NCBI GenBank assembly: GCA_049663345.1
Contig: JBATDG010000073.1
Span: 27,041-91,040 of the forward strand
DNA: 64,000 nucleotides
Source of the DNA: SZUA-365 sp049663345
GTDB lineage: Bacteria > Bacteroidota > Ignavibacteria > SZUA-365
Direction: 5' to 3'
The notes under the pieces were generated by a model that had not been told where the DNA came from, searched no databases, and saw only the letters and a list, made by a program, of their open reading frames with translations. The translations under genes and the position numbers were made by a program. Positions 35,603-44,061 of this stretch are shown piece by piece (within the stretch, counting starts at the first letter, position 1; the number at the start of each line of letters is the position of its first letter).

Positions 35603-36539
35603 TGACGACGTCGCGGTCGATAAGCAGTCCGTGAATTACCGAGCAGAGAAGCTTGTTGTAGGCGCAGGTAACGCCGTGCTTGTCTGCATATTCCTGAATC
35701 TTGTTGTTGAGATAGTCGATCTCAAGCGGGCGACCTCCCTCAAAATCCATCAGCATGGACGGCTTATGATCGCCCGCTGTGGCAAGATACTCGATCGCAT
35801 TTTTTTCGAAATCGGGGCCGTAGTCATAACCTTCGCAGCGCGCCACTTCCACAAAATCCTTCATTAGCGATTCCACGATCGCACTCAGGGAGGGGGTTTC
35901 CATGATGCGGGCCATTGTCAGACGCGTGGTCACGGAAACAGGCATCAACACGGAATTGAGAATGGATTTACGCCAGGCTTCTTTCTGCACGCACTCGGCG
36001 TAGCGGGTTTCGATGCCGACTTCGTTCATCAACTGTGCAAGCTCCTTCGCCCGCTCGACACCCTCGGGCACGATCTGTCCGATATGATTCGGCGGGTGAA
36101 AGAAGGTCATGCGCACGACGCCCGGCCGTGTGATCATTCCGGCGTAGTTGACGACGGTGCGGAACACCCGTTCCTTCGGAAAATGCTTTGCGAGCACCTG
36201 CTCGTTGTCGATGCCGTTCTGGTAGCTGATATAATCCGTGTGCGTCAACCCGAGATCTTCGAGGGAGCGCGAGACGGCCGGGAGATCAATCGCTTTCGAA
36301 CAGATGTACACCTGATCCAAAGGAATGCCTTTCAGCTGCTCGATCTCCTGATAGACTTCATCGACGCGTGCGTAAAGCTCTTCCACACCGACGATCTGCA
36401 GCCCTTTTTCCTTGATGGCTTCCATGAGGTGTGCCTGCACTTCAACGAGATGCACTTCGTGCTCTGCGTTGCTCAGATGCGCGGCGAGGATAGAACCGAC
36501 GGGTCCTGCTCCGATGACTGCTATTCTGCGTTTGCTCAT
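35580..36539 (-). CDS. Ketopantoate reductase (PanE/ApbA)-like oxidoreductase
   Basis: 319 residues from the ATG at 36539 with an AGAGG ribosome site. The NAD(P)-binding motif is AVIGAGPVGSILAAHLSNA. The C-terminal helical domain has the catalytic-Lys region CVQKEAWRKSILNSVLMP (about 190) and the substrate-end motif around KPSMLMDFEGGRPLEIDYL (about 260), both typical of 2-dehydropantoate 2-reductases. In a catabolic cluster a pantothenate role is less likely than the reduction or oxidation of a related 2-oxo/2-hydroxy acid or beta-hydroxy compound. The gene overlaps the BcrB-like gene, implying shared expression. Confidence 0.82.
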   Translation of the reverse strand: MSKRRIAVIGAGPVGSILAAHLSNAEHEVHLVEVQAHLMEAIKEKGLQIVGVEELYARVDEVYQEIEQLKGIPLDQVYICSKAIDLPAVSRSLEDLGLTHTDYISYQNGIDNEQVLAKHFPKERVFRTVVNYAGMITRPGVVRMTFFHPPNHIGQIVPEGVERAKELAQLMNEVGIETRYAECVQKEAWRKSILNSVLMPVSVTTRLTMARIMETPSLSAIVESLMKDFVEVARCEGYDYGPDFEKNAIEYLATAGDHKPSMLMDFEGGRPLEIDYLNNKIQEYADKHGVTCAYNKLLCSVIHGLLIDRDVVNGKQANA

Positions 36540-36588
36540 GACACCTCTGTTGATAAATGACACGGGACGGTTCGTAGGTGCTGCGTTA

Positions 36589-39048
36589 TCAGAACATCGT
36601 CGCGTAGGTGTTCTTCCAGCCGGGCAGTTCTCCGCGCGGCGTCATATCCATCGGCGGATTCTTTCCACCCATATTCAGCAGGCGAAGAAGTCCGGTGGAA
36701 ACATAAGGATTCACGGCGGGATTGAATGTCTCGCCGGTTTCCCGCACGAGCAGATCGTCGTCGATGCCCTGCGTGAATGCGCGGGCCTTCTGCTGCTGAT
36801 ACAGCGCCACGGAATACGGCGCTGCGAATTTCTGACGAAGGCGTGCGATTTCGTAGGCCTGTTCCACCAGTGCAAACTCGTCTTCGCCGATGCCGTTGCT
36901 CAGGCCGACCTGATACGCCCGCGAACCGGTCATGCCCTGAAGGAAAAGTTCGTCGATGATGGAATCGCCCATGCCGAGACGCCGCAATTCCTGCACTGCG
37001 CCGAAGCCGGCGAGGATAGCGTATTCGATCTCGGGCTGATTATAATTTTTCTTTTCTTTTTTCACCATCTCACGCGAGATCGAATCGAATTCCACTCCGT
37101 GGGAAATCACGTCGAAGCGCTGATTGAGGAAGTAGGTGAATTCCGCGCCGCCGCCCCATTTCTCGCCGAACACGCCAATTGTCCAGATCGGGGATTCCTG
37201 TATGAAGCGGAACAGCCGCATGCCGGCTTTGGTGAACCAGGACGCATCTTCCTCGCCGAGGAACTGATACCCCACCTTCGCATCGAACCAGCCCTTGCTG
37301 AACTGCCGCGCGTCCGCTCCCAGCATGCGCATGTTGACGCCCGTTGCGGTGAAGACGATTGAGCCGAGACGTCCCTGCTCGTACAGATCCATTGACACGC
37401 CGATTGCGTGATCGAGCTGATCAAGCGTGTACCTGTTCCAGACGTTGCCGCGGAGGGGATTGTCGAAAATGATTGTTGCCACGCGGTCCTTGCGGTTCGG
37501 ATACACGTAGCGCAGATCGTTGTAGTACGGCTGCATTGAATCGCCGTCAATCACATGCTGGCTGACCGGCGTGCCGTAGATGCGTCCGTAGCCGAGCAGC
37601 GTCGCCCATCCGCGCTTCTTCATCATGTGCAGCAGGCAGGGCTTGCCCTTGCGCGGACCTATCAGTCCGTTGACGTCGTACAGTTCGGCGCGATCGGGAT
37701 TTTCCGACGCCGCCTTGCCGATAAGCGCGAGCATGCCGTCGATGCCGAAATGCAGGAGGAAGGCGTCAACGATCTCAATGAGCCCATTCTTGAAGCGCAG
37801 GCCCACCTTCGATGCGGAATTCACATCGCCGGCGGAAGCAACGCCATCCTGGATCAGATCCATTCCGTAAAGAAGGATCGGAAGCACGTAGCGGCGGAAC
37901 GTCTTTCCGCCCTTGTCTTCGGCCTCCGCGATCAGAATTAATCCGTCAACGCTTTTAATCGTGGCTTTGCGGTAGTCGAGTGCGTTCGCCTGGCTGAGGG
38001 AATAGAATTCCGCCGCATCCGGTTCGCTGTACGCCACATACTCGCCGGTCGAAGGATCATAAACCTTCGTGGGTTTTTCGCGGCCGTCGCGGCCTTCCCA
38101 TTTGAAGAATCCTTCCTTCGCTTTCGAGGAAATGCCGATGCGCCCGGCTTTCTCAAGATCCTCGATCCACTGCGGGTAATGGCGGCCGTCCTGATTGTAA
38201 ATGGAGCGCAGGCGATCGTCCGCCGGCAGCGCGTTGCCGAGGTGGTGGCCGCTTTCGGTGTAGGGCATGTGGCCGGTGCGGTCGAGTACCTGCAGGGGAT
38301 TTGTAGTGATGAGGGCGAATACCGCAGCGAGGTCGATGATGTCCTGCCCCGTTTTGATGTCCCAGCTGACGATCGCACCCATTCCCTGGAAAATCGGATC
38401 GGCGATGTAGCCGTGATGATCGTTGACAAGCGCAATCGTCTTTTTCTCAAGAACCTGCTCCGCGAAAGCCACGCCGGCGATGAAGGTTTCCTCGCTTGCA
38501 AATTTTCCCTTCATCACATCGAAAAGTCGGTTGAGATGGAAGGGGAAATAGCCGTGGCCGGTGAGGAAGCGGTCGCGGAGGAAGCGGTCGTTGAACAGCA
38601 CCGCCAGTTCTTCCGTCGTATGGGAGGAGGTGTTGGAAAAAACGAACACCAGCTCATCCAGGTTGACGTGCTTTTCAATTTGGGCGAAAATGGATTTTTT
38701 GATGTCGATCCGCTCAGTAGCGATTTCCCAGACGATCTGCGCGTTGTTGAGCGAGGCGTAGTCCGACGTGTACTGCATGCGGGCGAGGTAGGCGTCGCGC
38801 TCTTCGGGAAGCATGCGCCCTCCGGCGGTCAGTCCGTCGGCGTAGGCGGTGATTTCCTTTTGCGCCCGCGCAAGCGCTGCGTCGGAGATATCGATGAAAG
38901 TAATACCGTAGGCAGTTTTATTGAGCAGATCAATGCCGATGCCGATGCCCATTGTGCCTGCGCCGATCAGCGCGATGTTCCGCACTCCGTTCAGACGGGC
39001 GACCTGTCGGCCCAACATCCGGTTCCCATACGAAAAGCACATACCCAT
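36589..39048 (-). CDS. 3-hydroxyacyl-CoA dehydrogenase / enoyl-CoA hydratase fusion
   Basis: 819 residues. The N-terminal half is the 3-hydroxyacyl-CoA dehydrogenase: NAD fold IALIGAGTMGIGIGIDLLN at about residue 24, catalytic region NTSSHTTEEL and GHGYFPFHLNRLFDV. The C-terminal half carries a crotonase-type domain (VATIIFDNPLRGNVWNRYT at about 530, and EKWGGGAEFTYFLNQ at about 645). This order, dehydrogenase first, is that of FadN/YusL proteins and opposite to FadB. After ring opening it could oxidise 3-hydroxypimeloyl-CoA to the 3-oxo ester. AGGA precedes the ATG at 39048. Confidence 0.9.
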   Translation of the reverse strand: MGMCFSYGNRMLGRQVARLNGVRNIALIGAGTMGIGIGIDLLNKTAYGITFIDISDAALARAQKEITAYADGLTAGGRMLPEERDAYLARMQYTSDYASLNNAQIVWEIATERIDIKKSIFAQIEKHVNLDELVFVFSNTSSHTTEELAVLFNDRFLRDRFLTGHGYFPFHLNRLFDVMKGKFASEETFIAGVAFAEQVLEKKTIALVNDHHGYIADPIFQGMGAIVSWDIKTGQDIIDLAAVFALITTNPLQVLDRTGHMPYTESGHHLGNALPADDRLRSIYNQDGRHYPQWIEDLEKAGRIGISSKAKEGFFKWEGRDGREKPTKVYDPSTGEYVAYSEPDAAEFYSLSQANALDYRKATIKSVDGLILIAEAEDKGGKTFRRYVLPILLYGMDLIQDGVASAGDVNSASKVGLRFKNGLIEIVDAFLLHFGIDGMLALIGKAASENPDRAELYDVNGLIGPRKGKPCLLHMMKKRGWATLLGYGRIYGTPVSQHVIDGDSMQPYYNDLRYVYPNRKDRVATIIFDNPLRGNVWNRYTLDQLDHAIGVSMDLYEQGRLGSIVFTATGVNMRMLGADARQFSKGWFDAKVGYQFLGEEDASWFTKAGMRLFRFIQESPIWTIGVFGEKWGGGAEFTYFLNQRFDVISHGVEFDSISREMVKKEKKNYNQPEIEYAILAGFGAVQELRRLGMGDSIIDELFLQGMTGSRAYQVGLSNGIGEDEFALVEQAYEIARLRQKFAAPYSVALYQQQKARAFTQGIDDDLLVRETGETFNPAVNPYVSTGLLRLLNMGGKNPPMDMTPRGELPGWKNTYATMF

Positions 39049-39175
39049 GTCAGATATCCTCTGTCCAGTTGCGGATTATTTCAAAACGTCCGTCGTATCT
39101 CGGTCATGGCGGATCGCCGGTTGGCATGCATTCGAACCCTATGCCGACTTTGTGACGTCGTCGGCTGGGAAGCGA

Positions 39176-40447
39176 TTAAACGATTTCGACGCAGACGGCG
39201 CCGCCCTGACCCCCGCCGATGCAGGCGGTGGCGATTCCGATTTTCTGATTTCGGCGCTTGAGCTCGTAGATCATGTCGGTTGTGATGCGAAGCCCCGTCG
39301 CGGCAATGTTGTGTCCGATGGCGATCGCACCACCGTTGACGTTGGTCGCCTCGCGAGGCAGATCCAGTTCCTTTTCCGCTGCAAGATACTGTGCGGCGAA
39401 GGCCTCGTTGATTTCGAAAAGATCCACATCCGATTTTTTCATGCCGAGCTTCTCCAGCAGTCCGTTGACGGCGGGAACGGGGCCCTGTCCCATGACAAGC
39501 GGATCCACGGTCGCGAAGTGATATCCCCGCAGGATCGCGAGGTAGGGAATGCCGTTTTTATCGGCGAATTCCCGGTCCATGAGCACGGCTGCCGCGGCGC
39601 CGTCGCTGATCTGGCTCGCAGTACCCGGGGTGACGAGGCCGTTGGCCTTTACCAGGGGACGCAATTTCGAGAGTTCTTCGAAGGTCGCGTCGTAGCGGGT
39701 ACCTTCGTCGCGCCAGACTGAAAGCGCGCGGCCGTCCTGGTCCACCGCATCCACCGCGAAGCTGCCGCGGAGATAGTCGCTGCCGTCGGCTTCCGTGTAG
39801 CGGTTCCACTGATGCAGCTGCGCATGCTTCGCACGTTCGTGGCTCAGGCAGGAAAAATGAATGCATTCATCGAGAGTGATTCCGACGCGCGCGCCATATT
39901 CTTCCGCCGTCACCGGCATCATGGTGTTGAAAAGGTAGTGATTGAATCCCTCAAGCAGATAGTCTTTCAGCGGCGCCTCTTCAAAGCTCCATACATCGTC
40001 TTTAAGCCGCCGTCCCTGATGAATCAGATTGGTCTGCGACATATTCTCGGTAGCGAAGGAGATCACGCAGTTCATCTGCTGCTGCTCATTGCCGGTCAGC
40101 AGGTCGTAGGCATCGGCAAGCGTCTGGAATCCCGTACCGCAAATGCGCTGCGTGGTTTTTCCCGGCGCGACGTTGAGATTATCGGTGTCTCCGAATTTCG
40201 CGGCGACGCGCGAGGCGACGTTCCGCGGCAAGTAGATCTGCTGATTGCGCGAGTCGATATAGATCATGCCGGCGACTACCTGGTCGATTTTGATCTTCGA
40301 AAGATCAACACCGCTGCGCTTCAGCGCCTCCTCCATCGCAAGGACACCCAGATCCTCAGCCGGGAGTGCGTTGAAATATCCGCCATGCTTGCCGATCGGC
40401 GTCCGCGCAGCGTTTACGATGACAGCTTCCCTCTGTTTTTTGCTCAT
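39176..40447 (-). CDS. Acetyl-CoA acetyltransferase (thiolase II family)
   Basis: 423 residues from the ATG at 40447; the open frame extends nine codons upstream to a TTG. Thiolase motifs: nucleophile Cys in QRICGTGFQTLADA (about 95), NEAFAAQYLA (about 355), GGAIAIGHNIAATGLR (about 385) and the second catalytic Cys in ATACIGGGQGGA near the C-terminus. It would cleave 3-oxopimeloyl-CoA to glutaryl-CoA and acetyl-CoA, following the fused dehydrogenase. It is the first gene of the long minus-strand series, so the promoter should be just upstream, in 40455-40560. Confidence 0.92.
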   Translation of the reverse strand: MSKKQREAVIVNAARTPIGKHGGYFNALPAEDLGVLAMEEALKRSGVDLSKIKIDQVVAGMIYIDSRNQQIYLPRNVASRVAAKFGDTDNLNVAPGKTTQRICGTGFQTLADAYDLLTGNEQQQMNCVISFATENMSQTNLIHQGRRLKDDVWSFEEAPLKDYLLEGFNHYLFNTMMPVTAEEYGARVGITLDECIHFSCLSHERAKHAQLHQWNRYTEADGSDYLRGSFAVDAVDQDGRALSVWRDEGTRYDATFEELSKLRPLVKANGLVTPGTASQISDGAAAAVLMDREFADKNGIPYLAILRGYHFATVDPLVMGQGPVPAVNGLLEKLGMKKSDVDLFEINEAFAAQYLAAEKELDLPREATNVNGGAIAIGHNIAATGLRITTDMIYELKRRNQKIGIATACIGGGQGGAVCVEIV

Positions 40448-40454
40448 GCGCGCT

Positions 40455-40560
40455 CGTGTTCCCGATTTGTACAAGATGTGTGGTTAATATACAGCATCAA
40501 CTCTAAGGGCGGTTATATCGTTATTTAGTCACAATAAATACACTTTAGGCGAACGTCTTC
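40455..40560 (-). promoter_or_regulatory. Probable promoter region of the benzoyl-CoA gene series
   Basis: An AT-rich segment directly upstream of the first gene. It contains an imperfect palindrome TTATTTAGTCACAATAA (40521-40537; arms TTATT/AATAA, 7-base spacer) about 75 bases before the start codon, and TATATT and TATAAC boxes on the minus strand. No consensus -35/-10 pair with standard spacing is evident, so the transcription start is not assigned. The palindrome is a candidate operator for a Fnr/Crp-like or other dimeric regulator. Confidence 0.25.
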
Positions 40561-40934
40561 TAAACGGCACATACGGCGTCACTACCGAATATGCGGTTCT
40601 TCCTTAAGTTCATAGCGCGGGGATCCATTTGGAAGACGGGATCAGCCGCGGGACGCCAAAGCGTGTTGAAATTCAGAATCTTATTTACCGACGAAAAGAA
40701 ATAGAGGCGATCGTTCTCAGACCGGAATCCTCCGGACAAATCGGGAACGACAGTTCCGCAGCTAATCACCAGGAGAAGGTGCCGTGCGGACGGGAAGGTG
40801 CGTGTATCTGGTAGGTGCTTGTAGAAGAGCAGGTGCGTGAATACAGTAGGTCTGGAAAATATAGAAAAAATCATAAGTTGATGCAACTGCATAAAATTCA
40901 ATGACCTCCATAAAAAATGGAACCCGCGCAGCAC
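40561..40934. other. Non-coding stretch upstream of the aromatic gene series
   Basis: About 375 bases between the promoter region and the end of mocA. One open frame (40560-40934, minus) exists, but its translation has no domain, no ribosome site and a random composition, so I do not call it. The left half is moderately GC-rich and the right end holds the mocA terminator. Confidence 0.4.
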
Positions 40935-40950
40935 TCAGGAATGCTGCGGG
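40911..40950 (-). terminator. Intrinsic terminator of xdhC-mocA
   Basis: On the minus strand a stem GCAGCA/TGCTGC (40942-40947 with 40928-40933), extended by further GC pairs with one bulged base, is followed by TTCCATTTTTTA (40922 down to 40911). It overlaps the last codons of mocA. Confidence 0.7.
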
Positions 40951-41540
40951 GAAGTGCCTCCATCGCCCGTTAGTGCGGCGTAATCCTCAGGAGTATCGAT
41001 ATCCTTGAGAATGGCGGAGGTATCGACAGGTACCTCCAGCACGTCCCCGGCGTGACTTGACAGCAGCGCACGCATGCCTGCGGAGGGATCGATGCGCAGT
41101 ATTTCCTCACGGTAGCGCAGATCAATCAGCAGCGGATGTCCCCGCCGGCCTCTGTATGTCGGGAGCACGATACCCTTGTCGGATGCCTCCCACGCCTTGA
41201 TCACGCTTTCAACCACTTCCACCGGAACGGTGGGCTGATCACCGAGCATCAGCAGCACGGCGCCGGGGTCCGGAGTGAGCATGCGGAGTCCGCACTGTAT
41301 GGACGAAAGCATGCCGAGCTGGAAATCCCGGTTGACCGCAATGCTCACGGGCAGGTGATCGAGCACAAGCCGGATCCTCTCCTCCAAAGCACCCAGTACT
41401 ACCACGACCTGCTGAACCGGGGAAGCAAGCGCCGTGTTTGCAACGGCTTCGATAATAGTAGCACCCGCATAGGGCAGTAGCATTTTCGGTTGTCCCATGC
41501 GGCGCGCTTCGCCTGCGGCAAGTATGAGAATGCGGATCAC
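40935..41540 (-). CDS. mocA: Molybdenum cofactor nucleotidyltransferase (MocA/MobA-like)
   Basis: 201 residues from the GTG at 41540, whose GTGA overlaps the stop of xdhC; the longer open frame upstream is a shadow of xdhC. The N-terminal signature ILILAAGEARRMGQPKMLLP is the nucleotide-binding loop of the MobA/MocA family, and the metal-binding MLGDQPTVP lies near residue 100. MocA makes molybdopterin cytosine dinucleotide, the cofactor form used by bacterial xanthine-dehydrogenase-family enzymes. It therefore probably serves the molybdenum hydroxylase at 17-21 kb. Confidence 0.9.
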   Translation of the reverse strand: MIRILILAAGEARRMGQPKMLLPYAGATIIEAVANTALASPVQQVVVVLGALEERIRLVLDHLPVSIAVNRDFQLGMLSSIQCGLRMLTPDPGAVLLMLGDQPTVPVEVVESVIKAWEASDKGIVLPTYRGRRGHPLLIDLRYREEILRIDPSAGMRALLSSHAGDVLEVPVDTSAILKDIDTPEDYAALTGDGGTSPQHS

Positions 41541-42652
41541 GGCGCTTTTTCTCCACGCAGTCGTTTGCGTCGTTCGGCGACCAGCTCGGCGGCGATGCAG
41601 ATGCCGATTTCCTCCACGGTTTTCGCATCGATGCTCAGACCAACCGGAGCATGGATGCTGTCGAACTGCTCGGCCGTGCACCAACCTTTCTCAAGAAACT
41701 TCGCACGCATCTGTCCGATTTTTCTTTTGCTGCCTATCATACCGATGTATGCAGCTTCTGAGGCGATGCATTCGCGGAGGGCCTCGGCATCGCCTCGGTG
41801 CCCGCGGTTGACGATAACGATGTAGGTGTTCGGCCTGAGAGTCAGACCCTTCACCGCGTCGCCGATATCGCTCACGATGAAATGATCGGCATCGGGTATG
41901 TTTTCCCTGCAGGCCAATTCTGGCCGGTCGTCGATCACGGTCACTTCGAATTCCAGCAGCTTGCCGTAATGCGCGAGGGAGCGTCCGACATGTCCCGCGC
42001 CGGTGATGATGAGCTGAGGAAGCGGGTATGCCGGCTCCACGTAAAGAAGGATGTCCGTCAACGCTTCCTGCGGCGGTTTTTCCGAAAACAGCGCATGGGC
42101 AGCGGAGAGTGTTTCTATGCGCAGCGTCACAGGTTTCCGCTTCGTGATGGCTTCAAAGATTTCCTCGCCATGCGTCCGAAGGCTCTCGCTGTCGCCATGC
42201 AATGCGCCTTCGCTGGCTGTCACCCAATGCCGCTCGATAAGAACGTTTTCTCCGGCGTTTCTGCCGATAAAGGTGAGCAGCGCTCCGGACAGCTCTGCAT
42301 CCAGCGTCCCGGCCATCTCACGGAACGCGCCTGCATGCCGTACGGGATGCACATCGATGAGCACCATTGCCGCACCGCCGCAGATTGCACCTTCCTGGTC
42401 ATCGATATCCGACATCAGTTCACCGACGAACAGCTGTGATTCACCGGACTGCAGCGCGAGCATTGCCCGGTCCTGGCCCTCGGCTTCGATGAGTCCGCCG
42501 CCGAGCGTGCCTGCAATCAGGCCTGCCGGAGAAAACAGCGCCGAGGCGCCGGTGATCTGCGGAGTGGAGCCCTTTGTCTCGATGAGCGTTGCGAGCGCGA
42601 GCTGTTCACCAGCTTCGATCGCCCGGAGCAGTTCTATATAGATGTTTGGCAT
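41537..42652 (-). CDS. xdhC: XdhC/CoxI family Mo-cofactor maturation protein
   Basis: 371 residues from the ATG at 42652 (a GTG five codons upstream is possible). The N-terminal XdhC/CoxI domain reads ALATLIETKGSTPQITGASA, then GTLGGGLIEAEGQ. A C-terminal Rossmann domain starts at LIITGAGHVGRSLAHYGK (about 215). XdhC binds Mo-cofactor, promotes its sulfuration and inserts it into xanthine-dehydrogenase-type enzymes. Coupled to mocA by a four-base overlap, the pair completes the maturation set for the molybdoenzyme, although it is a separate transcription unit from moaA-moeA. Confidence 0.92.
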   Translation of the reverse strand: MPNIYIELLRAIEAGEQLALATLIETKGSTPQITGASALFSPAGLIAGTLGGGLIEAEGQDRAMLALQSGESQLFVGELMSDIDDQEGAICGGAAMVLIDVHPVRHAGAFREMAGTLDAELSGALLTFIGRNAGENVLIERHWVTASEGALHGDSESLRTHGEEIFEAITKRKPVTLRIETLSAAHALFSEKPPQEALTDILLYVEPAYPLPQLIITGAGHVGRSLAHYGKLLEFEVTVIDDRPELACRENIPDADHFIVSDIGDAVKGLTLRPNTYIVIVNRGHRGDAEALRECIASEAAYIGMIGSKRKIGQMRAKFLEKGWCTAEQFDSIHAPVGLSIDAKTVEEIGICIAAELVAERRKRLRGEKAP

Positions 42653-42766
42653 AGTAAAATTCCGCACGGCCGCGTCGAAGCCACCGTGAACGTGATTGGT
42701 CTTGAAATAGCCGATTGCACTTCGGAGTAGAAACTACGCGATGGGGGGAGGAATGTCAATGTGTAA

Positions 42767-43405
42767 CTAACTCCGCCCCGAAGTGTTTTTCCGGGGTACC
42801 ACAATCTCCCCAATCCAATCGATTTCAGCTGGCGCATATTCATCTCCCATGGGTGGCTGCCCGTGCGAATTCGGCAGGTGCGATTCAGTGTTGCCCAGCA
42901 GTCAGGACTTTCGCTCGACCTCTCCACGCCCGGCCTGCGCAGTCTGGACACAACTCTCAACCGCGGCGATACGCTGCGCGTCTGGTATCGTCTGCACGTC
43001 GCCCCGTCAACACGTGCGCGGTATGAGCTGCTCGACTGGAATATGGATGCCGGATCCAGCGCATGGGCCTTTGGGAGCGATCATTGGCTGGATATCCCCG
43101 CCGTCAAATCAGTGACCGACGTCGCCGAGTCGCCCGTCCCGATGGATGTGGAGCTTCAAACACCAATGCCCCATCCGGTCCTTGGCTCGGCGGTGATTTC
43201 GATCATGCTGAATTCGGAGCGACACGTCTGTCTTGAATTGCTGGACCTCCTCGGCAGGCGCGTCAGCCTCGTGCACGATGGTCTGCTTCCCTCCGGTGCA
43301 TCCAGCCTCCATTTGAGCCGCGGCGATCTTCCTTCGGGAATGTACCTCCTCCGGTTGTCCTCCCCGTCGCAGCTGCTCCGGCAGCGGAGGATACTGCTGC
43401 GCTGA
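42767..43405 (+). pseudogene. Truncated T9SS sorting-domain protein remnant
   Basis: The open frame has no ATG and no ribosome site near its 5' end; it is open from 42767 after a stop, and a GTG at 42863 gives 180 residues. The C-terminal 80 residues are a typical T9SS sorting domain: PHPVLGSAVISIMLN, LELLDLLGRRVSLVHDG, GDLPSGMYLLRLSS and a basic end (RRILLR). The upstream part reads like beta-rich protein (NRGDTLRVWYRLHVAPS). No signal peptide is present, so it cannot be exported in this form. It looks like the 3' end of a larger cargo gene whose front was deleted. Confidence 0.6.
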
Positions 43406-43498
43406 GATAATGAAGAACTCACACGCCTGCAGTATGTTGCATTGAAGAGTTCACCGGATACACCAGGCTTCAGTCCTCCATAGCTCCGGAGCTTTCCC

Positions 43499-43963
43499 AT
43501 GATCTACGACCATATCGACAACCTGCCAATCTATGCAGCGCTGCATCCCGCTCTGCGCGGCGTTGCGGAATTTCTTGCGACAGTGGAAACTTCTGCGCTG
43601 GCAGCCGGGACCATTGAACTTGGCGACGATGTTCGCTGCATCGTGGCGGAATATGAGACGGCCGAGCCAGGGGAATGCTTTATCGAATGCCATCGGAGAT
43701 ACATCGATATCCATGTGCCGCTCGAGGGAGGCGAGCGTCTCGGCGTATGCGCGCGCGCGCTCAGTGAAGCAGCCGGGGTGTATGACGAGGAAAAGGACTA
43801 TCAAGTCCTGAACGGGGAGGTGTCCCTTCTTGATCTTTCCCCCGGCATGTTCGCCCTCTTTTTCCCCGATGACGGTCACATGACGAAGCTGCCGAAGCAG
43901 GCGCCCGGTGAAGCAGTCCGCAAACTGATATTCAAACTGCCGGTGCTGCACCCATTCGTCTAA
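43499..43963 (+). CDS. YhcH/YjgK/YiaL family protein (DUF386)
   Basis: 154 residues, the normal length for this small cupin-like beta-sandwich family (YhcH, YiaL, TabA). The family motif is seen in HRRYIDIHVPLEGGERLGVC (about 60-80), EEKDYQVLNGE, and FALFFPDDGHMTKL with the metal-ligand His near residue 123. Members are linked to sugar-acid (sialic acid) catabolism or, for TabA, biofilm control. No sugar genes are nearby, so the role here is open. It stands alone on the plus strand. Confidence 0.85.
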   Translation: MIYDHIDNLPIYAALHPALRGVAEFLATVETSALAAGTIELGDDVRCIVAEYETAEPGECFIECHRRYIDIHVPLEGGERLGVCARALSEAAGVYDEEKDYQVLNGEVSLLDLSPGMFALFFPDDGHMTKLPKQAPGEAVRKLIFKLPVLHPFV

Positions 43964-44005
43964 ACGAATGCGGGAATCCATCCGGTTCGGACATCCAGAC
44001 ATTCT

Positions 44006-44038
44006 AAAAAAAAGACCGCGGGCGAACCAGCGGTCTTT
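44006..44038 (-). terminator. Intrinsic terminator of the NmrA-type gene
   Basis: AAAGACCGC (44011-44019) and GCGGTCTTT (44030-44038) form a 9-bp stem with a 10-base loop. Read on the minus strand the stem is followed by a run of eight T (44013 down to 44006, partly shared with the stem). It lies 24 bases after the stop of the NmrA-type gene. Confidence 0.85.
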
Positions 44039-44061
44039 CATCAAATAATCGAACTGCGCTT

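Noticed and set aside
40560..40934. 124-codon minus-strand open frame
   Set aside because: No ribosome site, no domain, unusual composition, and it lies in the leader/terminator region.
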